Shown here: in pieces, positions 11,743 through 17,176 of the stretch
How the letters are laid out: each line of letters begins with the position of its first letter
Numbering within the stretch: position 1 is the stretch's first letter
Source: Clostridia bacterium
GTDB taxonomy: Bacteria > Bacillota > Clostridia > Oscillospirales > CAG-272
Length of the DNA: 34,413 bases
Assembly: GCA_017539425.1 (NCBI GenBank)
Contig: JAFYHA010000014.1
Location: 1 to 34,413, forward strand
Direction: 5' to 3'
Made by a program: the position numbers and the translations under genes
Notes under the pieces: model-generated
What the model saw: the letters and a program-made list of their open reading frames with translations, nothing else
The model's database searches: none
Told to the model about the DNA's origin: nothing

Positions 11743-11743
11743 T

Positions 11744-11824
11744 ATGGCAAAGCACAATATTTATGGGAGAGGCTTGTGTATACCGCCTTCACGAAGAAAT
11801 ATAATGGAAATGCTCGGCAAATGA
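11744..11824 (+). CDS. Possible tiny ORF between the partner and protease genes
   Basis: A 26-codon frame begins 1 nt after the stop of the upstream gene (TAA at 11740-11742). It ends with a TGA that overlaps an in-frame ATG of the protease gene (ATGA at 11821-11824). Its middle is GRGLCIPPSRRNIMEML. The stop/start spacing on both sides would suit translational coupling through all three frames. If it is translated, the protease probably starts at 11821. It is too short to trust from one sequence. Confidence 0.3.
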   Translation: MAKHNIYGRGLCIPPSRRNIMEMLGK

Positions 11825-12330
11825 CGAGCGTTATAAAAGTACACACCTCGGAAAACTACGATACAGAAAAAGCTCTGGATGTTCTTGCGCTTTGGGATAC
11901 TGGCGCAACCAGATCCTGCATTACAAAGTGCGTTGCAGAGGAACTTGGACTCATTCCTTCGACCTATAAAGATTCTTATGGCGTTTCTGGTGTTGAACGA
12001 GTTCCGGTCTACGATATTATCGTGGATATTAACGAGAGTGTAAAAGGCATACATTTGCTTGTTGCAGAAGCCAAACTAAACAAGAACGACGGTGGAAGCC
12101 CTAATTCGGATTTGGGTTTTCTCCTTGGTATGGATGTAATAGGGTTAGGCGATTTCTTTACGGGTCATTATATGAACGAAAGCAACTTGCCCTGCTCAAT
12201 GTTCTCTTATCGTTTTCCTTCTGCAAATGATTCAACCGATTACTTGCAAGAAATACGGGAATATAATCGAGAAGTCCAGAAAAAGCAAACTCAAAATAAT
12301 AGAAGCAATTTTGTGAGGAAGAGGCATTGA
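11776..12330 (+). CDS. Retropepsin-like aspartic protease (clan AA)
   Basis: A protein of up to 184 residues carries the single-chain retropepsin pattern: ALWDTGATRSCI (catalytic D-T-G) followed by strands, and a second conserved block GFLLGMDVIGLGDF near residue 118, equivalent to the hydrophobic-hydrophobic-Gly motif. Like viral retropepsins it should dimerise to form one active site. There is no signal peptide, so it is cytoplasmic. Residues after about 155 are polar and probably disordered. Two starts are possible: GTG 11776 with GGGAG 6 nt upstream (used here) or ATG 11821, which overlaps the stop of a 26-codon frame. The preceding 103-residue gene is a likely partner. AT-rich, suggesting recent acquisition. 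The substrate is unknown. Confidence 0.82.
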   Translation: MYTAFTKKYNGNARQMTSVIKVHTSENYDTEKALDVLALWDTGATRSCITKCVAEELGLIPSTYKDSYGVSGVERVPVYDIIVDINESVKGIHLLVAEAKLNKNDGGSPNSDLGFLLGMDVIGLGDFFTGHYMNESNLPCSMFSYRFPSANDSTDYLQEIREYNREVQKKQTQNNRSNFVRKRH

Positions 12331-12372
12331 CCTCTTCCTTTTCTAGTGCGACGGTATGTCCATCGTACTGAA

Positions 12373-12413
12373 AAAACGCCTTGCCCGCAGATTCTGCAGG
12401 TAAGGCGTTTTCC
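12373..12413. terminator. Bidirectional intrinsic terminator
   Basis: AAAACGCCTT (12373-12382) pairs with AAGGCGTTTT (12402-12411), with further pairing inside (GCAG/CTGC). It has U-runs in both directions and lies between the convergent protease and YdeI-like genes. Confidence 0.88.
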
Positions 12414-12434
12414 CTCAATTCCGTATGGACCCTT

Positions 12435-12995
12435 CTAGCGGTAGTACTTGTCGATCCCGCCGTATCCTGTGATCAGCAGACCCTTTCGGGTCTTGTCCAT
12501 GAAACTGTTCAGTCGTTTTTGAAACTCTTCCGGCCGCTTTCGCGCCGCATCGATGTAAGCGACGCGGATGCGCTTGTAGGGTTCGGAAAACTGCTGATAG
12601 TGTTTCCAGACTTCAGCGTCCTTCTTAAGCGCGTCTATGATATAGGCCGGAAAGACAAACGGCGCATGGATTACGGGAAGAACGCCGTCCCGCACTTTCG
12701 GATGGATCAGCCCCTGACTGTCCAGCCAGATCAGCCGTTCGATATTCGGCCGGGAGTACGGACTGCCCTTGAGTCTGGGCGTGAACCGGCGGATATGATG
12801 TGTAGCGTCCAGAGTTCCGGCTCGGCCGTCGATCCATCCGAAACACAGCGCCTCCTCAACTGCGTCGTTGTAGGACAGGCTGGGTTCTCCGGAATCCTTT
12901 GTCGGAAACACGAACCAGATTTCCAAGGACGCTTCGAACCGGCTTGCCAGATATTCCCGCCAGGCGGACCGGTTGCTAGTATAGAACAATTCCAT
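12435..12995 (-). CDS. YdeI/OmpD-associated family protein
   Basis: The 186-residue protein matches the YdeI family, often annotated 'bacteriocin-protection, YdeI or OmpD-associated'. Typical segments are SWREYLA-like WREYLASRFEAS, IWFVFPTK, SYNDAVEEALCFGWIDG, RFTPR and NIERLIWL. The C-terminal half (DALKKDAEVWKHYQQFSEPYKRIRVAYIDAARKRPEEFQKRL) is the conserved helical repeat with spaced prolines and basic residues. No molecular activity is established that I can name. Start ATG 12995 has AAGGAG 9 nt upstream; longer in-frame starts would run into the lipoprotein gene 34 nt away. Its base composition is GC-rich like the core and unlike the AT-rich genes on either side. Confidence 0.85.
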   Translation of the reverse strand: MELFYTSNRSAWREYLASRFEASLEIWFVFPTKDSGEPSLSYNDAVEEALCFGWIDGRAGTLDATHHIRRFTPRLKGSPYSRPNIERLIWLDSQGLIHPKVRDGVLPVIHAPFVFPAYIIDALKKDAEVWKHYQQFSEPYKRIRVAYIDAARKRPEEFQKRLNSFMDKTRKGLLITGYGGIDKYYR

Positions 12996-13029
12996 ATCCG
13001 AATACTCCTTGCGCATCGCGATTCCGGAA

Positions 13030-13815
13030 TTAAAAAGTTGGAATAAATGCAAATTTGACCAGTGAATTATCCGGGTAATTTGTATTATTCTCACCATAAG
13101 GAATGAAAACCATTCCTGTAATATCCAATTCATTTGAATCGGCTCCGGTTACATAATAATCTATGATCATGTAACCGTCTTTCAAAAGTATTGTCTCTTC
13201 CGAATGACGAGTGTTCGGAGTTTGATTCTCCGCATTACCAAAAAAGAGTGTCGTTGATGGGTCAATTAGAAAAGGAAGACTGTCAAGTGTACACTTGCTA
13301 TGATTGTAAGACAAAACCATATCTGATTCCAATTGTGGGTATGCAAAATACAGTTCTCCCCAAAAGGGATATGATTCGTAAGTATAGCTGCTGTCGTTGT
13401 GCGTAGAAACATCGAAAACCACAAAAGCATGTAAAACGGAATCTTGTTTTTTAATTTTGTATTCGACACAGATGCAGTCACTATTGACATAATAGCCTTT
13501 TTTGATAGGAAACAGGGCGTTAAATGAATCCATTGAATTCATCTTTGAAGACGAAGAAGGCATTATTTTAGGAGCCGATGAAGGTTTCTTCCAAGACAAA
13601 TTTGACATTAATCTGACATACGAGTATTCCGGAAGATCACTAAAGTCGCATTGAGATTCCATTGGTGTACTAATAATGGATACATGTTGTTCTGCAGGAG
13701 TCGTTTCCAAAGTTTCATCTCGAGGTTTGCTTTGACAGGCAAGTAACAGGAAATTAAACATTGATAATATCACCACAAGCGAGACGATATTTTTCCATAA
13801 AGCAATCTTTCTCAT
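13030..13815 (-). CDS. Lipoprotein of unknown function (copy B)
   Basis: The 261-residue protein has a signal peptide with lipobox LLAC (Cys27), so it is anchored at the outer face of the membrane. A Ser/Thr/Pro-rich linker follows. The body is beta-rich and aromatic (GYYVNSDCICVEYKIKKQD, YTYESYPFWGELYFAYP). The last third (KDGYMIIDYYVTGADSNELDITGMVF) resembles the last third of lipoprotein A (ADGFLLVCFNGNGYCDESDELTIQSIQFF), so the two may be distant paralogues. Start ATG 13815 has GGAGG 8 nt upstream. The gene is AT-rich. It follows a C-terminal coding remnant and a 30-nt repeat. Family not recognised. Confidence 0.75.
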   Translation of the reverse strand: MRKIALWKNIVSLVVILSMFNFLLLACQSKPRDETLETTPAEQHVSIISTPMESQCDFSDLPEYSYVRLMSNLSWKKPSSAPKIMPSSSSKMNSMDSFNALFPIKKGYYVNSDCICVEYKIKKQDSVLHAFVVFDVSTHNDSSYTYESYPFWGELYFAYPQLESDMVLSYNHSKCTLDSLPFLIDPSTTLFFGNAENQTPNTRHSEETILLKDGYMIIDYYVTGADSNELDITGMVFIPYGENNTNYPDNSLVKFAFIPTF

Positions 13816-13818
13816 ATA

Positions 13819-13875
13819 TTAGTCCTCCGTTATTATGTATGCGAAGTAATCGCCGTCATAAAAGTTTTGTAAGGA
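13819..13875 (-). pseudogene. C-terminal coding remnant upstream of lipoprotein B
   Basis: In one frame the DNA reads NFYDGDYFAYIITED then TAA, and no start codon is available because a TGA precedes it. The equivalent place upstream of lipoprotein A encodes YFYDSDLFVYIITRN then TAA. Half of the base differences between the two are at third codon positions, mostly silent, so the conservation is at protein level. This is probably the surviving tail of a gene that once preceded each lipoprotein gene. Confidence 0.5.
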
Positions 13876-13894
13876 TCAATCGATCAGGTAATGG
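13865..13894. repeat. 30-nt direct repeat, copy 1
   Basis: The stretch starting TTTTGTAAGGATCAATCG and ending GGTAATGG matches 15084-15113 at 29 of 30 positions; the one difference is at 13886. The other copy is the last codons, stop and first 3' flank of the RCK channel-like gene. The copies are 1,219 bp apart, in the same orientation, and flank the lipoprotein A segment. Confidence 0.85.
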
Positions 13895-13992
13895 TATAGA
13901 TTGAACGTAAAACAGGCCAGCGATGACATAATTCCAAGCCAAGCAAGGACATGCTCCGAAAACTCAAGGCCAAACCAGCAACGAAGCGTCAT
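13876..13992 (-). CDS. Possible 38-residue membrane peptide ending in the repeat
   Basis: ATG at 13992 opens inside the 3' end of lipoprotein A in another frame, and the TGA at 13876-13878 is the stop codon carried by the 30-nt repeat. The product has one hydrophobic helix (VLAWLGIMSSLACFTF) and ends in HYLID, against HYPID at the end of the channel-like protein. There is no ribosome binding site. It may be chance, or a decayed tail of a membrane protein. Confidence 0.2.
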   Translation of the reverse strand: MTLRCWFGLEFSEHVLAWLGIMSSLACFTFNLYHYLID

Positions 13993-14806
13993 TTAGGAAA
14001 AAGCGGTCGAAACTGATTATTCCATTCTGGAAGAACTGTATGCTTTGAATGGTGAGTTCGTCCGATTCATCGCAGTACCCGTTTCCATTGAAGCAGACCA
14101 GCAAGAACCCGTCTGCAAGCGGAATCAGATAATACAACTGACCATTTGCAATATCCCGCAATCCGTACGAACCGTCAAACGTAAAAGGCTTGTCATATTC
14201 GATTCCCTCGGGAAGGCCATATTCCGATGCATCTATTGTGTTTTCGACAAGAAGTCCCCATTCCTTTAAGACGGCAAATGGAATTGAGTCTCCTGCCTTG
14301 AGGTCTTGATAATCGGAAAACAGATGTTTCTTATGGCAAAGATATACTTCTGACGTGCTCCACGATTCGGATTCATCGGATTCGGAGCGCGAAAAAACCA
14401 CATTGTACGCATAGACTTCTCCCAGTTTTTCGACCCTGTAAGCGAAAATAACATGGTCATCATCGATTATCTGAATTGTTGGTTTATAGAATCGGAAACG
14501 CGAAAGATCAATTTGAAGTTGGATTGATGATGCATAATAGTAATAATCTGGAATATCATCCCCATAGACGCGAGTCAAATGAGGCATAATTTTGTAATCG
14601 TATAATGGAAGGTTGGAAAACGATTCAAAAAAACGCGAATTATTGTCCAGATAGTTGTTTAGGTACCCAACTGGTTCACTCATTTCAATCGATAGTTGAG
14701 TTTCATTATTTGGAACTGTTCGAATAGCTTCCTCTTTCTTTTGACACCCAAATATGTTGGCAAGTAAAAATAGCATTGTTATTGCTTTCAATGTGATGTT
14801 CTTCAT
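13964..14806 (-). CDS. Lipoprotein of unknown function (copy A)
   Basis: The 280-residue protein has a signal peptide and lipobox (NIFGC, Cys21), then a charged linker. The body is beta-rich, with many aromatic and acidic residues (DDIPDYYYYASSIQL, DDDHVIFAYRVEKLGEVYAYNVVF). The C-terminal third resembles that of lipoprotein B. Start ATG 14806 is chosen because AGGAGG lies 7 nt upstream; the ATG two codons earlier sits on top of that site. A TATAAT promoter lies about 90 bp upstream, with a short frame in between. The gene is AT-rich and bounded by a 30-nt direct repeat, which suggests insertion. Family not recognised; orphan immunity or surface-sensor roles are possible but unsupported. Confidence 0.75.
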   Translation of the reverse strand: MKNITLKAITMLFLLANIFGCQKKEEAIRTVPNNETQLSIEMSEPVGYLNNYLDNNSRFFESFSNLPLYDYKIMPHLTRVYGDDIPDYYYYASSIQLQIDLSRFRFYKPTIQIIDDDHVIFAYRVEKLGEVYAYNVVFSRSESDESESWSTSEVYLCHKKHLFSDYQDLKAGDSIPFAVLKEWGLLVENTIDASEYGLPEGIEYDKPFTFDGSYGLRDIANGQLYYLIPLADGFLLVCFNGNGYCDESDELTIQSIQFFQNGIISFDRFFLNDASLLVWP

Positions 14807-14823
14807 AACCATCCCTCCTACCA

Positions 14824-14886
14824 TTAATTGCGAGTGATAATGTAGACAAACAAATCGCTATCATAAAAATACTCAAAAATTTCCAT
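14824..14886 (-). pseudogene. 20-codon frame upstream of lipoprotein A, related to the remnant upstream of B
   Basis: ATG 14886 to TAA 14824-14826 encodes a peptide ending FYDSDLFVYIITRN. It matches the remnant ahead of lipoprotein B in the same relative position. There is no ribosome binding site before the ATG, and the frame starts just after the TATAAT element, so translation as a leader peptide is doubtful. The better reading is a truncated gene tail whose promoter region is new. Confidence 0.45.
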
Positions 14887-14891
14887 AATAT

Positions 14892-14919
14892 ATTATACAT
14901 ATTTTTTTTCAAAAAACAA
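14892..14919 (-). promoter_or_regulatory. Promoter-like sequence upstream of lipoprotein A
   Basis: A consensus TATAAT (14892-14897) has TTGTTT (14914-14919) 16 bp upstream on the minus strand, in an A/T-rich context. Confidence 0.5.
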
Positions 14920-14938
14920 CCTGTTTTAAAAAAATAAC

Positions 14939-15007
14939 CCTGCCGACCGGTTCAATGACGTGATCCGGGACACGGTCCGGATCGTCAGGGACTGCTGGAA
15001 GCCCTGA
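14939..15007 (+). pseudogene. Truncated 3' end of a GC-rich plus-strand gene
   Basis: Composition switches abruptly from A/T-rich to GC-rich near 14938. From there a plus-strand frame reads DRFNDVIRDTVRIVRDCWKP and stops at TGA 15005-15007. The codon pattern is like core genes, and no start is present. It looks like the tail of a gene whose upstream part was lost when the AT-rich segment arrived. Family not recognised. Confidence 0.35.
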
Positions 15008-15026
15008 CCCCATACCCACCGTATAA

Positions 15027-15075
15027 AAAAAGCTGTTTCAGACCGGGACGTAAAGGTCAGGCGAAACAGCTTTTT
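15027..15075. terminator. Intrinsic terminator after the RCK channel-like gene
   Basis: AAAAAGCTGTTTC (15027-15039) pairs perfectly with GAAACAGCTTTTT (15063-15075), and the loop has inner GACC/GGTC pairing. The minus strand has a run of seven U at the 3' side, 20-70 nt after the gene. The stem is symmetric enough to act in both directions. Confidence 0.88.
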
Positions 15076-15083
15076 GATTTTTC

Positions 15084-15113
15084 TTTTGTAAGGATCAATC
15101 GATCGGGTAATGG
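15084..15113. repeat. 30-nt direct repeat, copy 2 (3' end of the RCK gene)
   Basis: It overlaps the final codons and stop of the channel-like gene (HYPID then TGA) plus 11 nt of 3' flank. It matches 13865-13894 at 29 of 30 positions. It is probably the parental copy, since it forms part of an intact gene with its own terminator next to it. Confidence 0.85.
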
Positions 15114-17110
15114 ATCAGGACCAGGATCATACCTTTTTCCAGAACGATCTTTTCCTTTTTGGAAAGATGGTCGCACAGAAGAAGCACTTTGGAATTCACA
15201 TCCAGCTGAGCCTCGATCTCGCCAATCTCATCCATATTCAGAGCCGCGTCCATATCCGTAATGGAGGTAATGGCCTTTTTCGTGATGTCCACAACCGAAT
15301 CAATGGTCTTGCCTACGGCTTTGGTCACGGCGTTGGTCACCGAACCGACAACGGAATCCTTTTTCTTCTCTCCGACAAAACCGATCGGGATATATTCGTG
15401 CTTGGAGGAACGGTAAAGGGCGGATACGAACTCGCCGCGGGAATTGAATTCTACGGGCTTGGACAGATCGAAGAGTTCCTCGGCATAGCGGATATCGATA
15501 TCCAGATCCTTCTCCGTGTAATCCGTTTTGCTGGACAGCATGCCCTGATAGAACTCGGTGTTGTCCGGATGGGTCATCAACTGGACCAGGTACAGGGCGA
15601 CCATCTGGTTGGAAATGATCACGGAAGTGACGTTGAGAGCGGCCAGAGAAGACCGGTTGGACTGGTCAAGCAGTTCCGCGGAGATCTCAATATCCCCGGG
15701 CAGCCTGTGGCTGGCCTTCAGATTGAGCAGTGTCATGAATACATTCACATCCACGTTGTCCGCGCTTGCCGTTTCGTCGGATAGGACCAGGATCTTCTTG
15801 CGGCGTCTGGTCGAGCTGTTCAGCTCATCCAGAAGCTTGTCGGTATCTACATCAAACGGATACACCCGGCAGTCAATCCGGCCGAGTTTGCTCTCGGTAT
15901 AGGCCTTCGTCTCCTCGGCAATGGCTTCGCTGCGGCTGTTTTCACCGATGACGTACAGAATGAAGGAATTGGTATTGTACTTCTTGCGGTAGGGGGCCTC
16001 GGCCTCATATGACTTCGCTGAAAGCCGCTTACCCAGTTTGCAGGGTCCGCTGGCCAGTGCATAGAAGATGGCGTCCTTCCCCTCTCCGTAACGGGCGACC
16101 GGAATACAGTCGTTGTACTGCGTCATCGTCTTTTCCAGGGACTGATGTGCGGGCAGTTCGTAGAAACCTCCGTTCTGGTAGGTCATCAGCGAGTAGTACA
16201 GATCCGAATAGGAAGAATTGATGGCGCTGCGGGCCAGCACATGGCCCACCACACGTCCCTTGGAGAACGTGGTCAGCTGCAGGTCCGCCAATTCCGGACT
16301 GGCCTTGATCAGCTCCTCGATGTCGCGTACAGTATCCTCATCCACAGCCTCCACCGCTATGGACGCGGACTTGGTGATGCCGATGATACCCATCAGAAGC
16401 TTGAACGTATCCACATCGGTCACTTCCACCGGACCGTTCCCCTTGTCGGGGACCAGGAGGGCTATGGATCTCGCCCGGTCAATGGAGATCTCCTTCAGTG
16501 CTTTTCTGGATCCGGGTTTTCCCTGCTTGACGAACACGGTCAGGTTCTTGCGGTCGGTTCCGGATTCCAGAAAGATGTTGTCGATCTGGTCATTGATCTC
16601 ATCCCGGCTTTCATCCGAAAGTACGACAACGATCTTGCGGCCGGGCAGAAAAGAGAGTTCCCGGATCAGGTTGGCTCCCGCCGGAGACCAGTTCAGGATC
16701 ACGAAATGATTCTTCAGTTTCAGCCTTCCGACGTTGTGGGCGCGTCTGTCGAACACGCCCTGCAGCATGGATGTGGCCAGACCGATCAGGGACCCGGTAA
16801 ACGTGATCATCTGCACGATGGACAGGATGATCTTCAGTATGACCACGCTGTTCGGGGCGGTATTGTAGATACCGCCGTTGTTCATGGTGAAGACCGTGCA
16901 GTACTGAAGGTTCTCGAAGAAGGACCTCCAGCTGTACTCCATAAGCGGCTCTCCGGAGGACGGATATGCCATCAGCCACGTCATGACCCAGGCCGCAATG
17001 CACAGAAGAACGATATTGTAAATGATCAGGGCGTTGAAGATGACCAGATAAGGATGAGAATAGTAGAAGATCCTCAGCCAGCTGGTGCGGCCTCTGCGTT
17101 GTTTGCTCAT
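15095..17110 (-). CDS. RCK-domain ion channel-like protein (CASTOR/POLLUX type)
   Basis: The 671-residue protein has two hydrophobic helices (about 22-48 and 88-115) around a pore-like segment (residues 62-82, YCTVFTMNNGGIYNT). A nucleotide-binding, TrkA-N-like domain follows (KNHFVILNWSPAGANLIREL from about 133) and a second Rossmann-like half from about 375 (NSFILYVIGENSRSEA). The layout matches the CASTOR/POLLUX (DMI1) group of ligand-gated cation channels, which have pore motifs like ADSGNHA; here the filter is different. A C-terminal insert (about 585-630) is rich in Lys and Val. ATG 17110 follows GAGAGG. It lies 66 nt after purL with a hairpin but no U-run between, so operon readthrough is possible. 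Ion selectivity is unknown. Confidence 0.75.
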   Translation of the reverse strand: MSKQRRGRTSWLRIFYYSHPYLVIFNALIIYNIVLLCIAAWVMTWLMAYPSSGEPLMEYSWRSFFENLQYCTVFTMNNGGIYNTAPNSVVILKIILSIVQMITFTGSLIGLATSMLQGVFDRRAHNVGRLKLKNHFVILNWSPAGANLIRELSFLPGRKIVVVLSDESRDEINDQIDNIFLESGTDRKNLTVFVKQGKPGSRKALKEISIDRARSIALLVPDKGNGPVEVTDVDTFKLLMGIIGITKSASIAVEAVDEDTVRDIEELIKASPELADLQLTTFSKGRVVGHVLARSAINSSYSDLYYSLMTYQNGGFYELPAHQSLEKTMTQYNDCIPVARYGEGKDAIFYALASGPCKLGKRLSAKSYEAEAPYRKKYNTNSFILYVIGENSRSEAIAEETKAYTESKLGRIDCRVYPFDVDTDKLLDELNSSTRRRKKILVLSDETASADNVDVNVFMTLLNLKASHRLPGDIEISAELLDQSNRSSLAALNVTSVIISNQMVALYLVQLMTHPDNTEFYQGMLSSKTDYTEKDLDIDIRYAEELFDLSKPVEFNSRGEFVSALYRSSKHEYIPIGFVGEKKKDSVVGSVTNAVTKAVGKTIDSVVDITKKAITSITDMDAALNMDEIGEIEAQLDVNSKVLLLCDHLSKKEKIVLEKGMILVLIHYPID

Positions 17111-17130
17111 TTTTTACCTCTCATTGATGC

Positions 17131-17152
17131 CCCCGGGCCTTCCGGTCCGGGG
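17131..17152 (-). other. Stable hairpin between purL and the RCK gene
   Basis: CCCCGG (17131-17136) pairs with CCGGGG (17147-17152), with an inner CC/GG pair around a GGAA tetraloop on the minus-strand RNA. No U-run follows, so it is more likely an RNA-processing or stability element than a terminator. Confidence 0.55.
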
Positions 17153-17176
17153 ATTGTTGTCCCAAGCGGGCGGTAT

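Noticed and set aside
12381..13046. Long open frame on the plus strand opposite the YdeI-like gene
   Set aside because: It is the antisense shadow of a well-supported gene with family motifs. Similar long antisense frames run opposite purL, purF, cotH and the MBOAT gene because of GC-rich codon use.
14706..14912. Frame with a signal-peptide-like start (KFLSIFMIAICLSTLSLA) upstream of lipoprotein A
   Set aside because: It starts with TTG inside the promoter, has no binding site, and overlaps the lipoprotein gene in another frame. The equivalent frame upstream of lipoprotein B is closed, whereas the FYDxDxF frame is conserved in both.
13865..15113. Classical integrative element with att sites
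   Set aside because: No integrase, tRNA target or transposase is present between the repeats, so only a duplication or insertion is claimed.
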